A DNA stretch of 64,000 bases from NCBI RefSeq assembly GCF_037975245.1, contig NC_092568.1, positions 12,921,501 through 12,985,500 on the forward strand, given 5' to 3'. This document shows, piece after piece, positions 23,301 through 34,690 of the stretch. Under the pieces are notes generated by a model. That model did not search any database, was not told the origin of the DNA, and saw nothing but the letters and a program-made list of their open reading frames with translations. Each line of letters begins with the position of its first letter. Within the stretch, counting starts at the first letter, position 1. The stretch is from Apostichopus japonicus (taxonomy: Eukaryota; Echinodermata; Holothuroidea; Aspidochirotida; Stichopodidae). The position numbers and the translations under genes are program-made.

Positions 23301-25089
23301 CGAGCGTACAAAGTGACGAATGTGCCAGCTAGCTTCAATGATCAGCGTTTATTTTGTTTTTTGTTTTTGGAAAGGCTTATTGACAATTTGTTTGTTACTT
23401 GACATTACATTGTACCGTATTCTCTCGCTTTCATGACGTCTGCCCAATTCTCAACTCAATAATTGGCGATTTGATGTAAAAAGTTTTAAAAAGAGAGTAG
23501 TAAATGGTAACTTCGAATGAAAGATACCTTTAAGCTGCTCAGACCTGCACATATACCGTTGAAATAATTGTGCTTAACCGAACGGTTTGTGAGCAAGGAT
23601 ACATACGTATAGTTCGCATCATACAATATTGAAAGCATTTTCTCTTTCACAAATTTGCCGAATTTGGTTAATCATTACAACTTGTTCCATATAGGTGAAA
23701 CTTTCGCCAATAGCCCTATGCTACTTGCACCCCTACCCCCTCTCTCTCTCCCCTTACCTTCAACCTTCTCCTATATAACTGGGTGTCATCTCTCTGCTGG
23801 TGGACATGCGTGAGGGAGGGATCGATACCCATAATGAACAGTCGTTTTCAGGGTATCAACATGGTAAGATAAGAAGAGCACACTCGAGAGGCATGGACGA
23901 ACTAACCTGCTCTGATAACGTCCATCTATGAGGGAGACTATGATGTTTACTTTGTGCTTTGGTAAAGTGTTTTATTAGAAGTAAAACAGTTGGTATATCG
24001 GAAAGCCGTAACAACCGACACCGAATCCATACAAAACCGTCTTGATGAGTTGAAGAAAGCAAATGTATTGTTCGAATATCTATTTTATCGATACAAATAC
24101 TTGCATTTGTTTGTGTATTGTAAACCTCAGAGTTTCAATTTACAGCCACCCCCCACGTAACCGTCTCTCCCCCTCCCACCGTGACCCTACGTTCATTTCC
24201 CATTTATTGAGACTGTTATATTTAGATCTGTGGTAAAGTTGCCTCCTTTTTCTTGTACCGTACTTAACCAACCCATTGAAACCCCTTATTTCGCCTTCCT
24301 CAGTTAATTGACGGCCTCTGTAATGTTTTCATCAGCTGTAGTTGTAATGATGTCATTTACGCTAAAGGTATCTTACGTATATGTCCGCTGCATGTACATA
24401 ACTCCGTGGTTATATACCGACCGCCAAACAGAGAATGAATCATACCGGCCTATATGATTTATTGAGAATTAAACCCAAAAGAGAGAGTGAAAGGGGGAGG
24501 GAGAGCTTGTTAAAACCTTTTCAAATCGTGTTTTTCGAGGTTTCTTTTGATTATAGTTTCCACTGAAACATTATTTTCGGTAATTTCAACCTCGAGATCT
24601 AACGGCAACGGTAAATTTTCATGTCACTGTACATGGCAACGGTGATAAATTGTAGAAGACTGTTGATGATTAAGCGCGCAGACGACGAATGACTTGCATA
24701 GTTAATTACCATGGCGACGAACCGCCTCGTTCTATAGCTGAAGAGAAAAATCCATTTCGCTACAAAATAAGGTTAATATTTCAGAGCGAATTTTCGCAAT
24801 CGGAACAGCTATCTCTTTCTTGCATTTAGCATTCAATTAATTTTAAGCTGACAAAGATCTGATTGAGGACTTAGGATCTTTGCAGCTCACAGAGGAGCAA
24901 TTCTCTATTTATTTGGATTTTAATGTAACATGAAACTTTTCACAAAAAAAATAAAATAATGGTAAATACGTCGTTGTATTATTTAATATATGATGTCAAT
25001 GTTTCCTCTTTCAGTGTCTATTTCTATATGCTATTTGTCTATTACACAACGTTTCACATAAAGAAATAACGCTTTCAAGTGAGAGTTGA
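20367..25089. other. Intergenic DNA, no gene recognised
   Basis: No supported exon. Contents are a perfect TGACGTCA (20649-20656), poly-C and pyrimidine-rich patches near 22549 and 23730-23765, and short unrecognised frames. The frame at 20821-21081 (minus, 86 codons) has several cysteines but no pattern I can assign. Confidence 0.5.
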
Positions 25090-25178
25090 ACCGTTGAAGG
25101 GATGGAGGGGAGGGAAAGAGAGATAGGTAGAAAGAGAAAGAAAGTAGGGTGGAGTTGGGGGGGGGGGAGGGGGAGTCT
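25090..25178. repeat. Purine-rich low-complexity tract
   Basis: A nearly pure A/G stretch on the plus strand ending in a run of about ten G. The serine/proline/leucine-rich minus-strand frame across it is a composition artefact. Confidence 0.8.
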
Positions 25179-27294
25179 TTGTCGTAGAAAATACGAAGGT
25201 TCAAAACACATGTAATCGACTCCGGTTACATAAATATAAGTGTCGCGCAAGTACATGGTTTAGTCTATATATAGCCTAGTATCAGATATTTCCATATCTC
25301 AAGAATATACAAATATCATATCACATCATATCACAGCCTAATAGCTTTCAACACATGAACACACTGAGTAAAGGTTGAATAAATTTGAGCACAAAACTAT
25401 GGAATACGGTACATCTGGATAATTTACAGTTTCGCATTATCATCATCATGTGACTAAGCTATTAACCAGCTATAACTGAGACAGAATTATTCAATAGATT
25501 TAAAACTAGGCCTAGACAAATAACCAGTAAGGTCAGCGTGATTAAACAGTCAACCTGTTGAAATTTGCACCAGATTAGAATGTCTATAATAAAGCGGTTT
25601 ATTCCATTGTATTTTCAGTCTCAGCCTTGAAGGTGATCAGTACAGCTTACTATAGTACATTATACGGTACTATGTAAGTCTTTGTGCAGTTTTAAAACTT
25701 TAGTCGACCACATATTGGTTGCTATCTTAGTAAAATTCCAGTATGGTTAAATCACACAGAGTATATATACAATGGCACTTCCTTTCCACTATTGAAAGCG
25801 AATATGAACGGGGCAATTTTTATTTTTTTATTATTATTATTTTTTTTTAAATAGAGACTTCTTAATTCATCTCAAACTATGTTTGCAAACACAGTCGAAA
25901 TTTGACATTTTTTCTTTTCATTTTCACATGTGCTTTAATAGGCTATAATAGTGATCTCTGCACAACACTCTGGGCGACGAAAATATAACTAGTAGAATCA
26001 TTAATTCATCAATTTACATTTATAGGTGAAAAATTAAAAATACTTTTGAAGATTGATATCTGCATGTATATGTCATTAATGTTACGTTGAGTACTACTTG
26101 AAAAGGTGTTTAGTAAAATCGAAATAAATTGGCAATTAAATGATGAAAATATCTTAGCTCAATTTATGTGATAGTTTAGTGTTTGAATGGAGACACAAAA
26201 TAAACCCATATGTATACATACACTGTTTTCATTTCCCTCTACCAAAATTATGACAAGGATAACTATGAATTTGATTAAATTCGACACAAAGATTTACAGA
26301 ACGTGACAAAGCTGCAAATTGACTTCATCAAACTGAAATTGTTGATCCCAAGTTTAGCAGAAATGGGCACGTTTCCTTAATGAATTTTCTATGCATTTCT
26401 GTAATATCAAATATATGAATTATCACTGAATTATGTTTGAAGCGTTTAAAGTGAAGTTTAAGCCATAAAATTTTTAGTACATGTTTGTAGTTGTTTGAAA
26501 ATTAATCCATCTTAACCACGCCTGGCATTTACAGAGTAAACAAGTTGTTAGCCTTTTGTTTGTAAATTTAAGGTAGATAATGAATTAAACATAATTTAAA
26601 AAAAATTGGTATCAATGACGAAAGTTGACATGTTGAATTTCATGATTCAATCATGACCATTATTATTTTAGTCTTGTGGTTAGTTATTTTAATCTCGATA
26701 TTAAATGGTCCAAGGATACATGAAGCATTTGAGTGATGTTTATGTTTTCAAAACTACTCAGATTTTGAAATAAAAGATATGCTAAATCTCTGGAATGATT
26801 TCTCAAAGCTAAATCGATGATGACATCATCTCATCGGTGCATAACTAAATGTCAATGTTAATATATTATTTTATAGATAATATTATCTCGACCAAAACTC
26901 GTTTATAAGAACAACACTGAGAGCAGCATTGGATTATAATTTCAACTCCATTTGTCCTTGACACGGCAAATACCGTTATTTGAGGTCATAATTAATAGTC
27001 TAATATTCTCGAGTTTTGTATTCTCTCGAATATATAGGAAATTAGAAATACAAACAAGACTGAACCATGTTTTAAATATCTAGAATTCAAGATGTCATCA
27101 TTAGTTGTGTGCCTAAAGTTAACTTTTAAGTTACGGGGTCCTTATGTAACGTCAGAACTGCTAGAGATAATCGGTTTATTCAGTGAGCAATATCACACAT
27201 TTTTATAATGTGCATCATATTATAAATTCCTCTTTCTACATTAAATGCGAATATTACTCTAAGAAGCTCTACGAGATTAAGGAAGTATCCAACG
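25179..27294. other. Strongly AT-rich intergenic DNA
   Basis: Markedly AT-rich, few CpG. No frame longer than about 60 codons is worth reporting. The stretch GGAATGATTTCTCAAAGCTA then AATCGATGATGAC (26792-26824) resembles the repeat noted at 14127, so an old dispersed repeat may be present. Confidence 0.5.
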
Positions 27295-27475
27295 TCCAAC
27301 TAAGGAGGTATAAGGGTTGTTATACTTCCTTGGTCCAGCATGCTTCTAGGTTGTCTGTACATGACTAATGGTTATATTATGTCCAACCATGGAGGTATTA
27401 GGGTAGCCTACTTCCTGGTCCAGCATTTCTTGGTTGTCTGTACATGACTAATAGTTATTATTATGCCCAACCCTG
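27295..27475. repeat. Tandem duplication, ~90-bp unit with internal hairpin
   Basis: Two adjacent units. Each reads GTCCAAC...GGAGGTAT(A/T)AGGG, then TACTTCCT(T)GGTCCAGCAT, then TTGTCTGTACATGACTAAT. In the first unit GGAGGTATAA and TTATACTTCC form a hairpin; the second has partly lost it. The GGAGGTA core links it to the dispersed palindrome family. Confidence 0.8.
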
Positions 27476-27818
27476 CAAGTAATGCCGTACTTGTTCCTAA
27501 CGATGCCGTTATAGGTATTGAGGTGATACTGCAGCAGAGAGATATCAATCGACTAGCGGCTAGGGGAACTTGACAACACGCGGTACAAACTCCAATAGCG
27601 CAAACTTTAATAGCGCAGTATTTACGATACGATGCAGATACGATGCAGAGCTGTTACATGAAGTTATCAGTGTTTTTGCATTTGGTTGTAACGCTAGTGT
27701 AATTCTGACCAAGTAATGTATAACATGCAAATGTACTTAGCCTATATCCCTCAAATATTGCCGGTGTTACAACTACCATATCGTTCCTAATTTCTATATT
27801 CCAACACAGACAACCGGA

Positions 27819-28179
27819 CAGTGGCGTAGGAAGGTACTTTTGAGTGGGGGGGGGGGGCTAAAGATCGATGGCCGGCCTGGGGGAGGGGTCTAAGGGGAGG
27901 GGGACATTGGAATTTTTTGCATTTCCAGGTGGCCTCAGATGCAATTTGGTGCAATATAGCACACTTCAACACCCACTCCGTTTTGTAAACTTAATTTTGT
28001 ATTTTCACCTGGCCTTAGATGCAATTTGGTGCTCCAAATGAGATTTTTTTCTCATTTGGAAATGAAAAAGGGGTTTTCTGACTTGCGAAGCGGGGGGGGG
28101 GCGGAATGATACTTCCGCCCCTCCACATTTTTCACTGGGGGGCTGGCGCCCCCCAGCCCCCCCGGTTCCTACGCCCTTG
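27819..28179. mobile_element. hAT-like MITE, 361 bp, exact 8-bp target duplication
   Basis: The left end CAGTGGCGTAGGAAGG (27819-27834) and right end GGTTCCTACGCCCTTG (28164-28179) are inverted repeats with a few mismatches. Identical octamers CAACCGGA flank it (27811-27818 and 28180-28187). Inside are poly-G runs and a ~65-bp direct repeat carrying (C/T)AGATGCAATTTGGTGC twice (about 27937 and 28018). There is no coding frame for a transposase. It shares this internal motif with the degenerate element at 19820-20366. Confidence 0.9.
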
Positions 28180-28187
28180 CAACCGGA

Positions 28188-31100
28188 TACCCTACAAAGC
28201 CAATGTTTCAAGGGCTATTCCATACGTATAGAAGGTAGTTATTTTTATTTTAAGACGGTAAACAGGTAAACGGTCAAATGGCCGACCTATAGCCTATATG
28301 TAGGCCTATGTGGAGTAAGTATTTAGTTTACATTTTATGACGGGTGGCTATCCTTTGAACGGTTGAACCATTCTTTAGTGGCAGACTGTAGCACTATTTT
28401 GCTTCTAAGCACCCTCCAGTTTGACAAAATTTTTGTAAGGGGAGGGGACACTCTCCGAAAAGGGGTTCCCCTGGGGTATAGCCTATTTATAGTGACATGA
28501 AAAGTCACTAATGCAGGCGTTACTTAAAACAACGAAAGCTGACTACGGGATTGATGAAATCCCACTTAAGCTTACATAAGAGATTGTACTGAGCAGCGAT
28601 CTCTGCTCGCATTCACAGCTATGAGATTAACGTTAATTTAAACGCTACAATGACTTTGGTGTCTTGTCTTTATTGATTCACTTGATTTGATATTCTGCGA
28701 CACATGGATAGTTGTTAGCATTGAAGTCAACCAACGACCCCAAGATCTGCCGTAAAGCACGTATACAAGTAAAAAGTAAAAACCATCTGAAAACATGAAA
28801 AAATAAATTAATACACTTTATTGACTTATCTATCAGTACTTTCTAAAGAGCGCCCTCTTATCGGAAAGTTTTTCTTCCGATTATTAGCTACCATTAGCTT
28901 ATCCGTGTAATAACCAACACCACTACTGATTAGAGATGTCAAACCTATTGCTATTTCCCAAAAAAGTTCAATACTGCACGCTTGTAACCTAAGTTAGAAT
29001 ACCCCCTTGAAACTGAGTTTTAACAATATTCATGTATTATTCCAAATCGAACTCTCTTACGTTAACGCTGATTGACCAGCTTGAACTCTTATTTCCTGGC
29101 GGGATTTTATTGTTTTCCGCGCGAACAAGCATGAGGGAGATTATCTATGATAGGCAATCAAACGGGGGAAAATATTTTCACCTGGGGAATAACGTCTCCT
29201 CTTTACGCATCGAGATAAATGAGCGGTTGATTCGGTATTAGTACCCTCATTAAACTCGATCGACCTGATGTGACTCCGCTAACGGAAAAATGGTTGAGAA
29301 GTTAGGGGTATTAAGGGTTTCTCTTACATTTTAGATGCGCCCCCTCCCCCTTTCTGAAGTTCTTCAGATTTTGCAAATAATGTAAAGATACTTTCTAGGG
29401 TATTTAATTTCCTATAACCGAATCATGCAACACATGGACGACAGCAAAAAATAAAACAAGAGGATTTACTTCTTATACACGTAATTCCTATTGCGTTAAA
29501 ATGAAGTTTAATAAAAAATATGAGTTTCGCCCTGGCTTGGTCCAATTCTCTTTATATTGAGAACCTAACATTTCATAAATTCGATCAAGGGCAAATATCA
29601 TAGTGATGTACGTGGGAGTCGCACAACCAACGTTGATGTCTTCCCTGGCTACATTTTGTATGGGCTTAATGATATATACACTCATACAGGGAAAATGAAT
29701 TTGTGTTTGCTCAGTACACCGCAGTAAACTCTTTGCATTCAATGTAGTTCCTTCAGTCTGTATTTCTTACAGATTATCTGTAACGTTTCAATTGAGGACT
29801 TGATATATGTTATTCAGTTTTTTCTATAATTAAAATTTTGGTAGAAGCCGATAAACTCTTTTTTTTAATTTTTAATTTTTTTTTAAGGGTATACCTGTGC
29901 GTTTTTTTTAATACAAGCCATACGGTATGCTTATTGGATATATATTGGATATATATCTGATAGACTAATTTCTTTTGTTACACGATGTTTGTTTCTTGCT
30001 GGTATCGCGACCAACGTATACAGATACTCCAGAACAACCGCGGAATAGTGAACAATTAATTAAGTTTATTAGATTTTATAAAAACCCAAATTGCCTAAGG
30101 GTTATGCACTGTTCTGCGGTATCGTATACGTAGCATGATAATATTCTGAACTCGGCTATTATGAATGCAATTTGTATCATATATGTGGACAGACTAAGTA
30201 ATATGTATATACATCTATAAAGGTATATTGCGAAACTCTCTCCATAATATAAAAACATACGTTAATTCGGAGGGTTGCTCGCGGCTATTATTATTCCTCT
30301 CATTTTAGCTGGAACTTACAACTGCAGCTGCGATAGTTTCAACCGAGGTTTCCTGTACTAAATATAGATCAATGACGTATACGGTATACGGTACCTTTCC
30401 GTATGGTATATCTACTCTGCATATTCCAGGTTTGTTCGTATCAGATAACAACTATAAAACAAATCCTCCACCAGTGTTCTATACGTTTTTATTAGGCTAA
30501 GCCCTGTATAGGTATCCCCTCTAGTGACCACCACGAACAATGGTCAAGAATTGGCTGGAATTAGTTCTATAATAATATAGATAAAGCTACGCAAACAAGG
30601 AATATATATGAGTTTATTGATTGTGTGTTTTTCGTTCTCTCGGGTCCTATTCGCCTAATCTGATGGAGACGTTTCAAACTACAGTTAAATTGATTTTCAA
30701 TATTGACATCTTTTGGTAATTCGGCCTTTGGAGTATATCTAATTACTTAGTCTAGAGTTTTATAATTGTACGGATGGCTTTAGGCGAGACGACCATTGTA
30801 TATATATATATAGGAGTAACGTGTTAAACGGATAATACGTATGTTTCCCTGTAGCATGGTTTCTATGCATATATATACGCAATTGTTAATATACGGCTCT
30901 GTATATTTGAGACCCACGGTCACTTGCCATCACAATTATATAGTAAAGTTATTTTCTCTATATGTTATTCTGTATTGAGCTGTTTACTCTCACCTATAAA
31001 AGACAAGTCGCTTTTAGCTATGGCCTACTTAAAATGTGAACATTGAAGGGAGATAACACCCATTTGCTTGACAAAATTGCTAGAAGTTTTAGCATCGTTA

Positions 31101-32129
31101 TAGGTCAAAAACACATCCTAGAAGCATTTTATTATCGAGTTACTGTAACGTTTTAATCTAGTTCGGAAAATGTCGTGTCCCACAAACTTAATGTAATGTT
31201 ACTTTCATCACACTGGTATAGGTTTTCAATTGAACTGATGAAATGATTATAAACAGTTAAATGTGCCCAACGGGTGATGCATGCTGTCCATCCAAAGTCA
31301 GTGTCCTATTCATCATCATTGTAATATCGTTATCGTCGTTGGCATCATTATTGTTTCTTTTATTTGCAAAATATTTACGTTTATGCTTAATTTCATCCTT
31401 CCTTGTGCGCATGTTATGGATTTAAGCAAATAGGTCATGTTGGAATGGTACAAGTTGATTGTGACAAATACAAACACAAACTTCAGCTTTAAGTTGCTCA
31501 ATTGAAAGCAGATTTAACACCAAATCGATGATAATGTCGGCGCGTCTTTCCAAGCATATTGTACTAAGGGTGACATCAGGCAGAAGTTAAGTGTTCATAT
31601 GTCATAGGACAACCCCCCCCCCCCCAAAGGAAAAAAGTAAAATAAATAAATAAATAAAAGAAAATGAAGTAAAGAAAAAGAAGAAAAAACACATTAATAC
31701 AACACCGTCATTATTCAATGTTTAATACCAGGAAAAGTGGTAGTCAGTTTGTTGTTAAAAAATCCGAGCTTAACAAGCGTCGAGTGTAGTTCCTTTAAAG
31801 TTACTCTTCATTCACGGAATAATGCAATCCAAGTTGACTATTATTATTATTATTATTGTACTTTTATCGGTGAAGCTGACTCCCGTGTGTAGGGGGTCTG
31901 GGGCGCGCCCCAATAGAAAAGGTAAAAGGTAAAAACACAAAGTTGTGCTGATAAGTTTTGATTTTTTTGTGAGGTTGAAAACGGGAGGGGGGGGGGGTGG
32001 GTGATGGAGGAGAGAACACCAGGCAGAGGTCAAGTTTGGTAATTTTCAAAAGCCATGCTCAACAAGCATGTGTTGAATTTACCTCAAATAGTATAGTTGC
32101 ACTACTTCTAAATTGCATTGTAGTTACCG
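28188..32129. other. Intergenic DNA, no gene recognised
   Basis: No supported gene. Contents are a transposon-like G-rich scrap near 28425-28480, T-runs at 29860-29895, a short (TA)n at about 30799-30812, poly-C and (AAAT)n at 31611-31660, (TTA)n at 31841-31857, and a GC-rich scrap at 31888-32010 that resembles the interior of the hAT-like family. Frames of 60-84 codons were not recognisable. Confidence 0.5.
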
Positions 32130-32330
32130 AATGGCTTACAACTTTAGCTGGTTGGCGTTGCTCATTTATATTGTACGACGGGTACAGGTTTGCCTGTGAC
32201 ACAATGGTCCGGGTTCGTTTCCTACCTTCGCTGATGATGAGTCCCAAAAGGACGAAACCGGTCGTGAAGTGGAATTTTTCTGGTGTGTATATTCAATATA
32301 CTCCACCTTTAAATTGCCGCGATCGGGAAA
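32130..32330 (+). mobile_element. Possible tRNA-derived SINE
   Basis: TAGCTGGTTGG (32145-32155) resembles a pol III A box and GGTTCGTTTCC (32212-32222) a B box, 67 bases apart; this is wide but usable for a tRNA-derived head. Downstream is a short stem-loop, GTCC-CAAAA-GGAC followed by GAAACCGGTCG (32242-32265), the sort of conserved central block found in several metazoan SINE families. I recall a similar stem-loop in the Nin-DC-type SINE domain, but cannot verify it. The 138-codon open frame through this region is then accidental. Ends and target duplication were not defined. Confidence 0.4.
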
Positions 32331-34400
32331 TCAACCTTTCGATCAGGTTTACTTCTCTTTTAACAAGTGCTATAAAAAGTGAAACCACAGAAGAAAAGTG
32401 TCCCGTTTTTTAGTTATCCTTTAAGTAGACATTTTACGCACTGGAGATAATTGCAGGACTTGAACAAGATTTACGGTTTACTTTTCGCGGTACTCATCGC
32501 TAAAGAAGAAACGAGAAAACAGAGACTGATGTTTACGTTCGAGAGATGAGACATAAGTCATTCTGCCATCGGTTACTGTAATGAAACAACGCCATTACTC
32601 CACTCCCCATAATCAAACTACGCATTACTCGCGCCTCATAATGGCTCAGGTTTATACGACTACCGCTATTTCAAAAATTACTTTGCCTGATGTGTTATTA
32701 CGCCGGAGTATTACTTTACGAGTTGTCTCCCCAAAACCTAAGAGGGTCAGATGCAAGCGAATCTAACAACTTCCCAGCGTACCAAACCCAATATCTTATT
32801 CCCACCATTTACTGTAAGAATGTTTGTTACGAGGATCTGTGGAATTTAATGACTGACTTATATTAAAGTCAAAATAAAACAAAGCTGTTAGCAAACTGCG
32901 TATCCACTAAAATAGCATGAGTGTATGAGAATGTGTAAAAGTAAGAGTTATAAGTCGTGAGGAATTAGTATTCATGATGTATGGAAGTTAATGGAAATTC
33001 ATTTATCGAAAAAAGAAAAAAAGAAAACAAAATTAACTCCTTGGTTGTTCCTTGCCAGATACATGATCATCAAGGAGGGACAAGTTGATGCTTCCCTTAA
33101 ATTTCTAGTCCAAAATGCCCCATGAGCTATACGGTCTCTCAGGAATATTTTATGTTATACAGAGAGACATGCCGAGAGGCTCAATTTGACTTGTTGAGCC
33201 GCCAACCCGAACAGGGTAACCTAGGTTAAATACAGCTTGTCATCAGAATCCATGTCTTCTACTTGTATATGACACAATATCAGAGTCATTCGATCAGGGA
33301 GCTAAATGACAAAGTTCATAACTCTTTCTTGGGTTTATCCTTGATGAAAGGAATATTACTGCTCTGCTACTGCTGAAAGGGGGGGGGGGGGGATTGGATG
33401 AAATGTTTCGTGACGCCTCAAGAGTTGCAATATATGTCCTCTACCTCCATCTCAATGACATCAATCATTTAGTATCAGTTCCAGCCGGTACTTCAGCAAC
33501 TAAAACTGTTATAAATTGCATACAAATAGTATGTTATGCATGGAGCAATAATGGAGACTCAGAAGGTATAAAATGATCTGACCGGGTGCGGAAAATATCG
33601 TTTCACATGGTGGGGGGGAGGGATGATCTGACCGTGGTGCGGAAAATATCGTTTCACATAAGGGGGGGGGAGGGGAGAGGTATGAGGGCAAACTCTCGAT
33701 CTCAGTCAATATTTATTTTCATAGAACCCAGGGAAGTAAGCATTCGTGTGTGATATTGACCTTTCTCGCAGTGTTTACCATATAATTGTCTCATTACATT
33801 ATATAAATGGAACACCTGTCTATCATCCTAATCAACTTAAGAGGGCTTCCCTTGTGGTGAATGCAAAACTGTTACAGGTATCACTCCCATTCACCCACAA
33901 TATTTTGCTTTTAGTCTACTCGAATCTCGTTTTAAACATGTACCTCAACAGTTGATATATACCGTTATGCAATAGGGAAGCTTCCTACCCATGGAGCTGT
34001 CAAGGAAGCGCCTCCTTGATCAATCGGGTAGCAAGCAGTGTTTCACGCTGCGTCAGTGGATACTAGTTACCAAAAGGTTCACAAGTACGTTACTTGCTTA
34101 CCAACCGTACGTAAACTAAATGGCCTATCTACCATTTTGCAGTAAAGCGTTCAACTTCGCCAGAGTTTATGCCATGGATTTTTTTTATTAAAGCAATCTA
34201 TTGGTTTAGTAGCGACACGTTTCTTGGCAAAACCGATCGTTCTGCAATGAATACACTTTTTACCCTCCGATTGCGAGAGAAAGCTAAATCCTGTCTGCCA
34301 ACAAACCGATGACAACAGAACCTTGTGTGGTTGTCCATACCATATTGCATTGCCTTCCAGGCATAGCCGTGTGGTCGAATGCCCTTCGTAACAGTTTTGT
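32331..34400. other. Intergenic DNA upstream of the candidate promoter
   Basis: No supported exon. Poly-G run near 33379-33392, followed by the 58-bp duplication at 33567-33670. CCATGGAGCTGTCAAGG (33989-34005) is a half-copy of the dispersed palindrome family. Confidence 0.5.
33567..33675. repeat. Tandem duplication, ~58-bp unit
   Basis: GATCTGACCG(T)GGTGCGGAAA ATATCGTTTCACAT occurs twice in a row, each copy followed by a G-rich run. The two copies differ by one inserted base and in the length of the G tract. Confidence 0.9.
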
Positions 34401-34419
34401 TCTCTCGTGGTCGACTTGT

Positions 34420-34580
34420 CCTGTGATTGGCAGATAGTTCTGTGTAAGGACAAATGAGAGCAGACGACAGTGCGGTTTCATCACAAGCCTGTACATAGCT
34501 GGCGCACAGTCTGCACTGTGTTGTACATACATGCCTGTAGTCGCAATTTAATCACAATTGTCGTTCAGTTCGCACGTACG
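34420..34580 (+). promoter_or_regulatory. Candidate promoter of the KIF26-like gene
   Basis: This marks the switch from repeat-rich to repeat-poor DNA and is locally CpG-rich. It contains ATTGG (34426-34430), an inverted CCAAT box, and TCAGTT (34565-34570), which matches the initiator consensus with the A at 34567 as a possible start site. No TATA box is evident about 30 bases upstream, and no strong downstream element was found. The assignment to the KIF26-like gene rests on orientation and position only; the distance to its coding exon is nearly 12 kb. Confidence 0.25.
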
Positions 34581-34690
34581 GAGATTCACGTACTGTGCAC
34601 GTTACTTTTGGGATAGTCTCGAGTTTACTTTCAAGTGTTTCTGGTTTTCATTCAAAGGATTTTTAATCGAAGTTTGGATTTGCGTAGTAG
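34567..34690 (+). other. Candidate non-coding first exon
   Basis: It would start at the initiator-like TCAGTT and end at TGCGTAGTAG before GTAAAT, a reasonable splice donor (GT at 34691). It contains no long ATG-led frame that fits a protein. If real, it would splice to the acceptor ending at 46267. Speculative. Confidence 0.2.

Noticed and set aside
31997-32413. 138-codon open frame, the longest in the window
   Set aside because: It runs through a probable SINE and shows no recognisable domain or splice context; the length is close to what chance allows in 64 kb.
34151-34532. Two minus-strand frames of 82-100 codons overlapping the candidate promoter
   Set aside because: They overlap each other in different frames and match no family; the local CpG-rich, stop-poor composition explains them.
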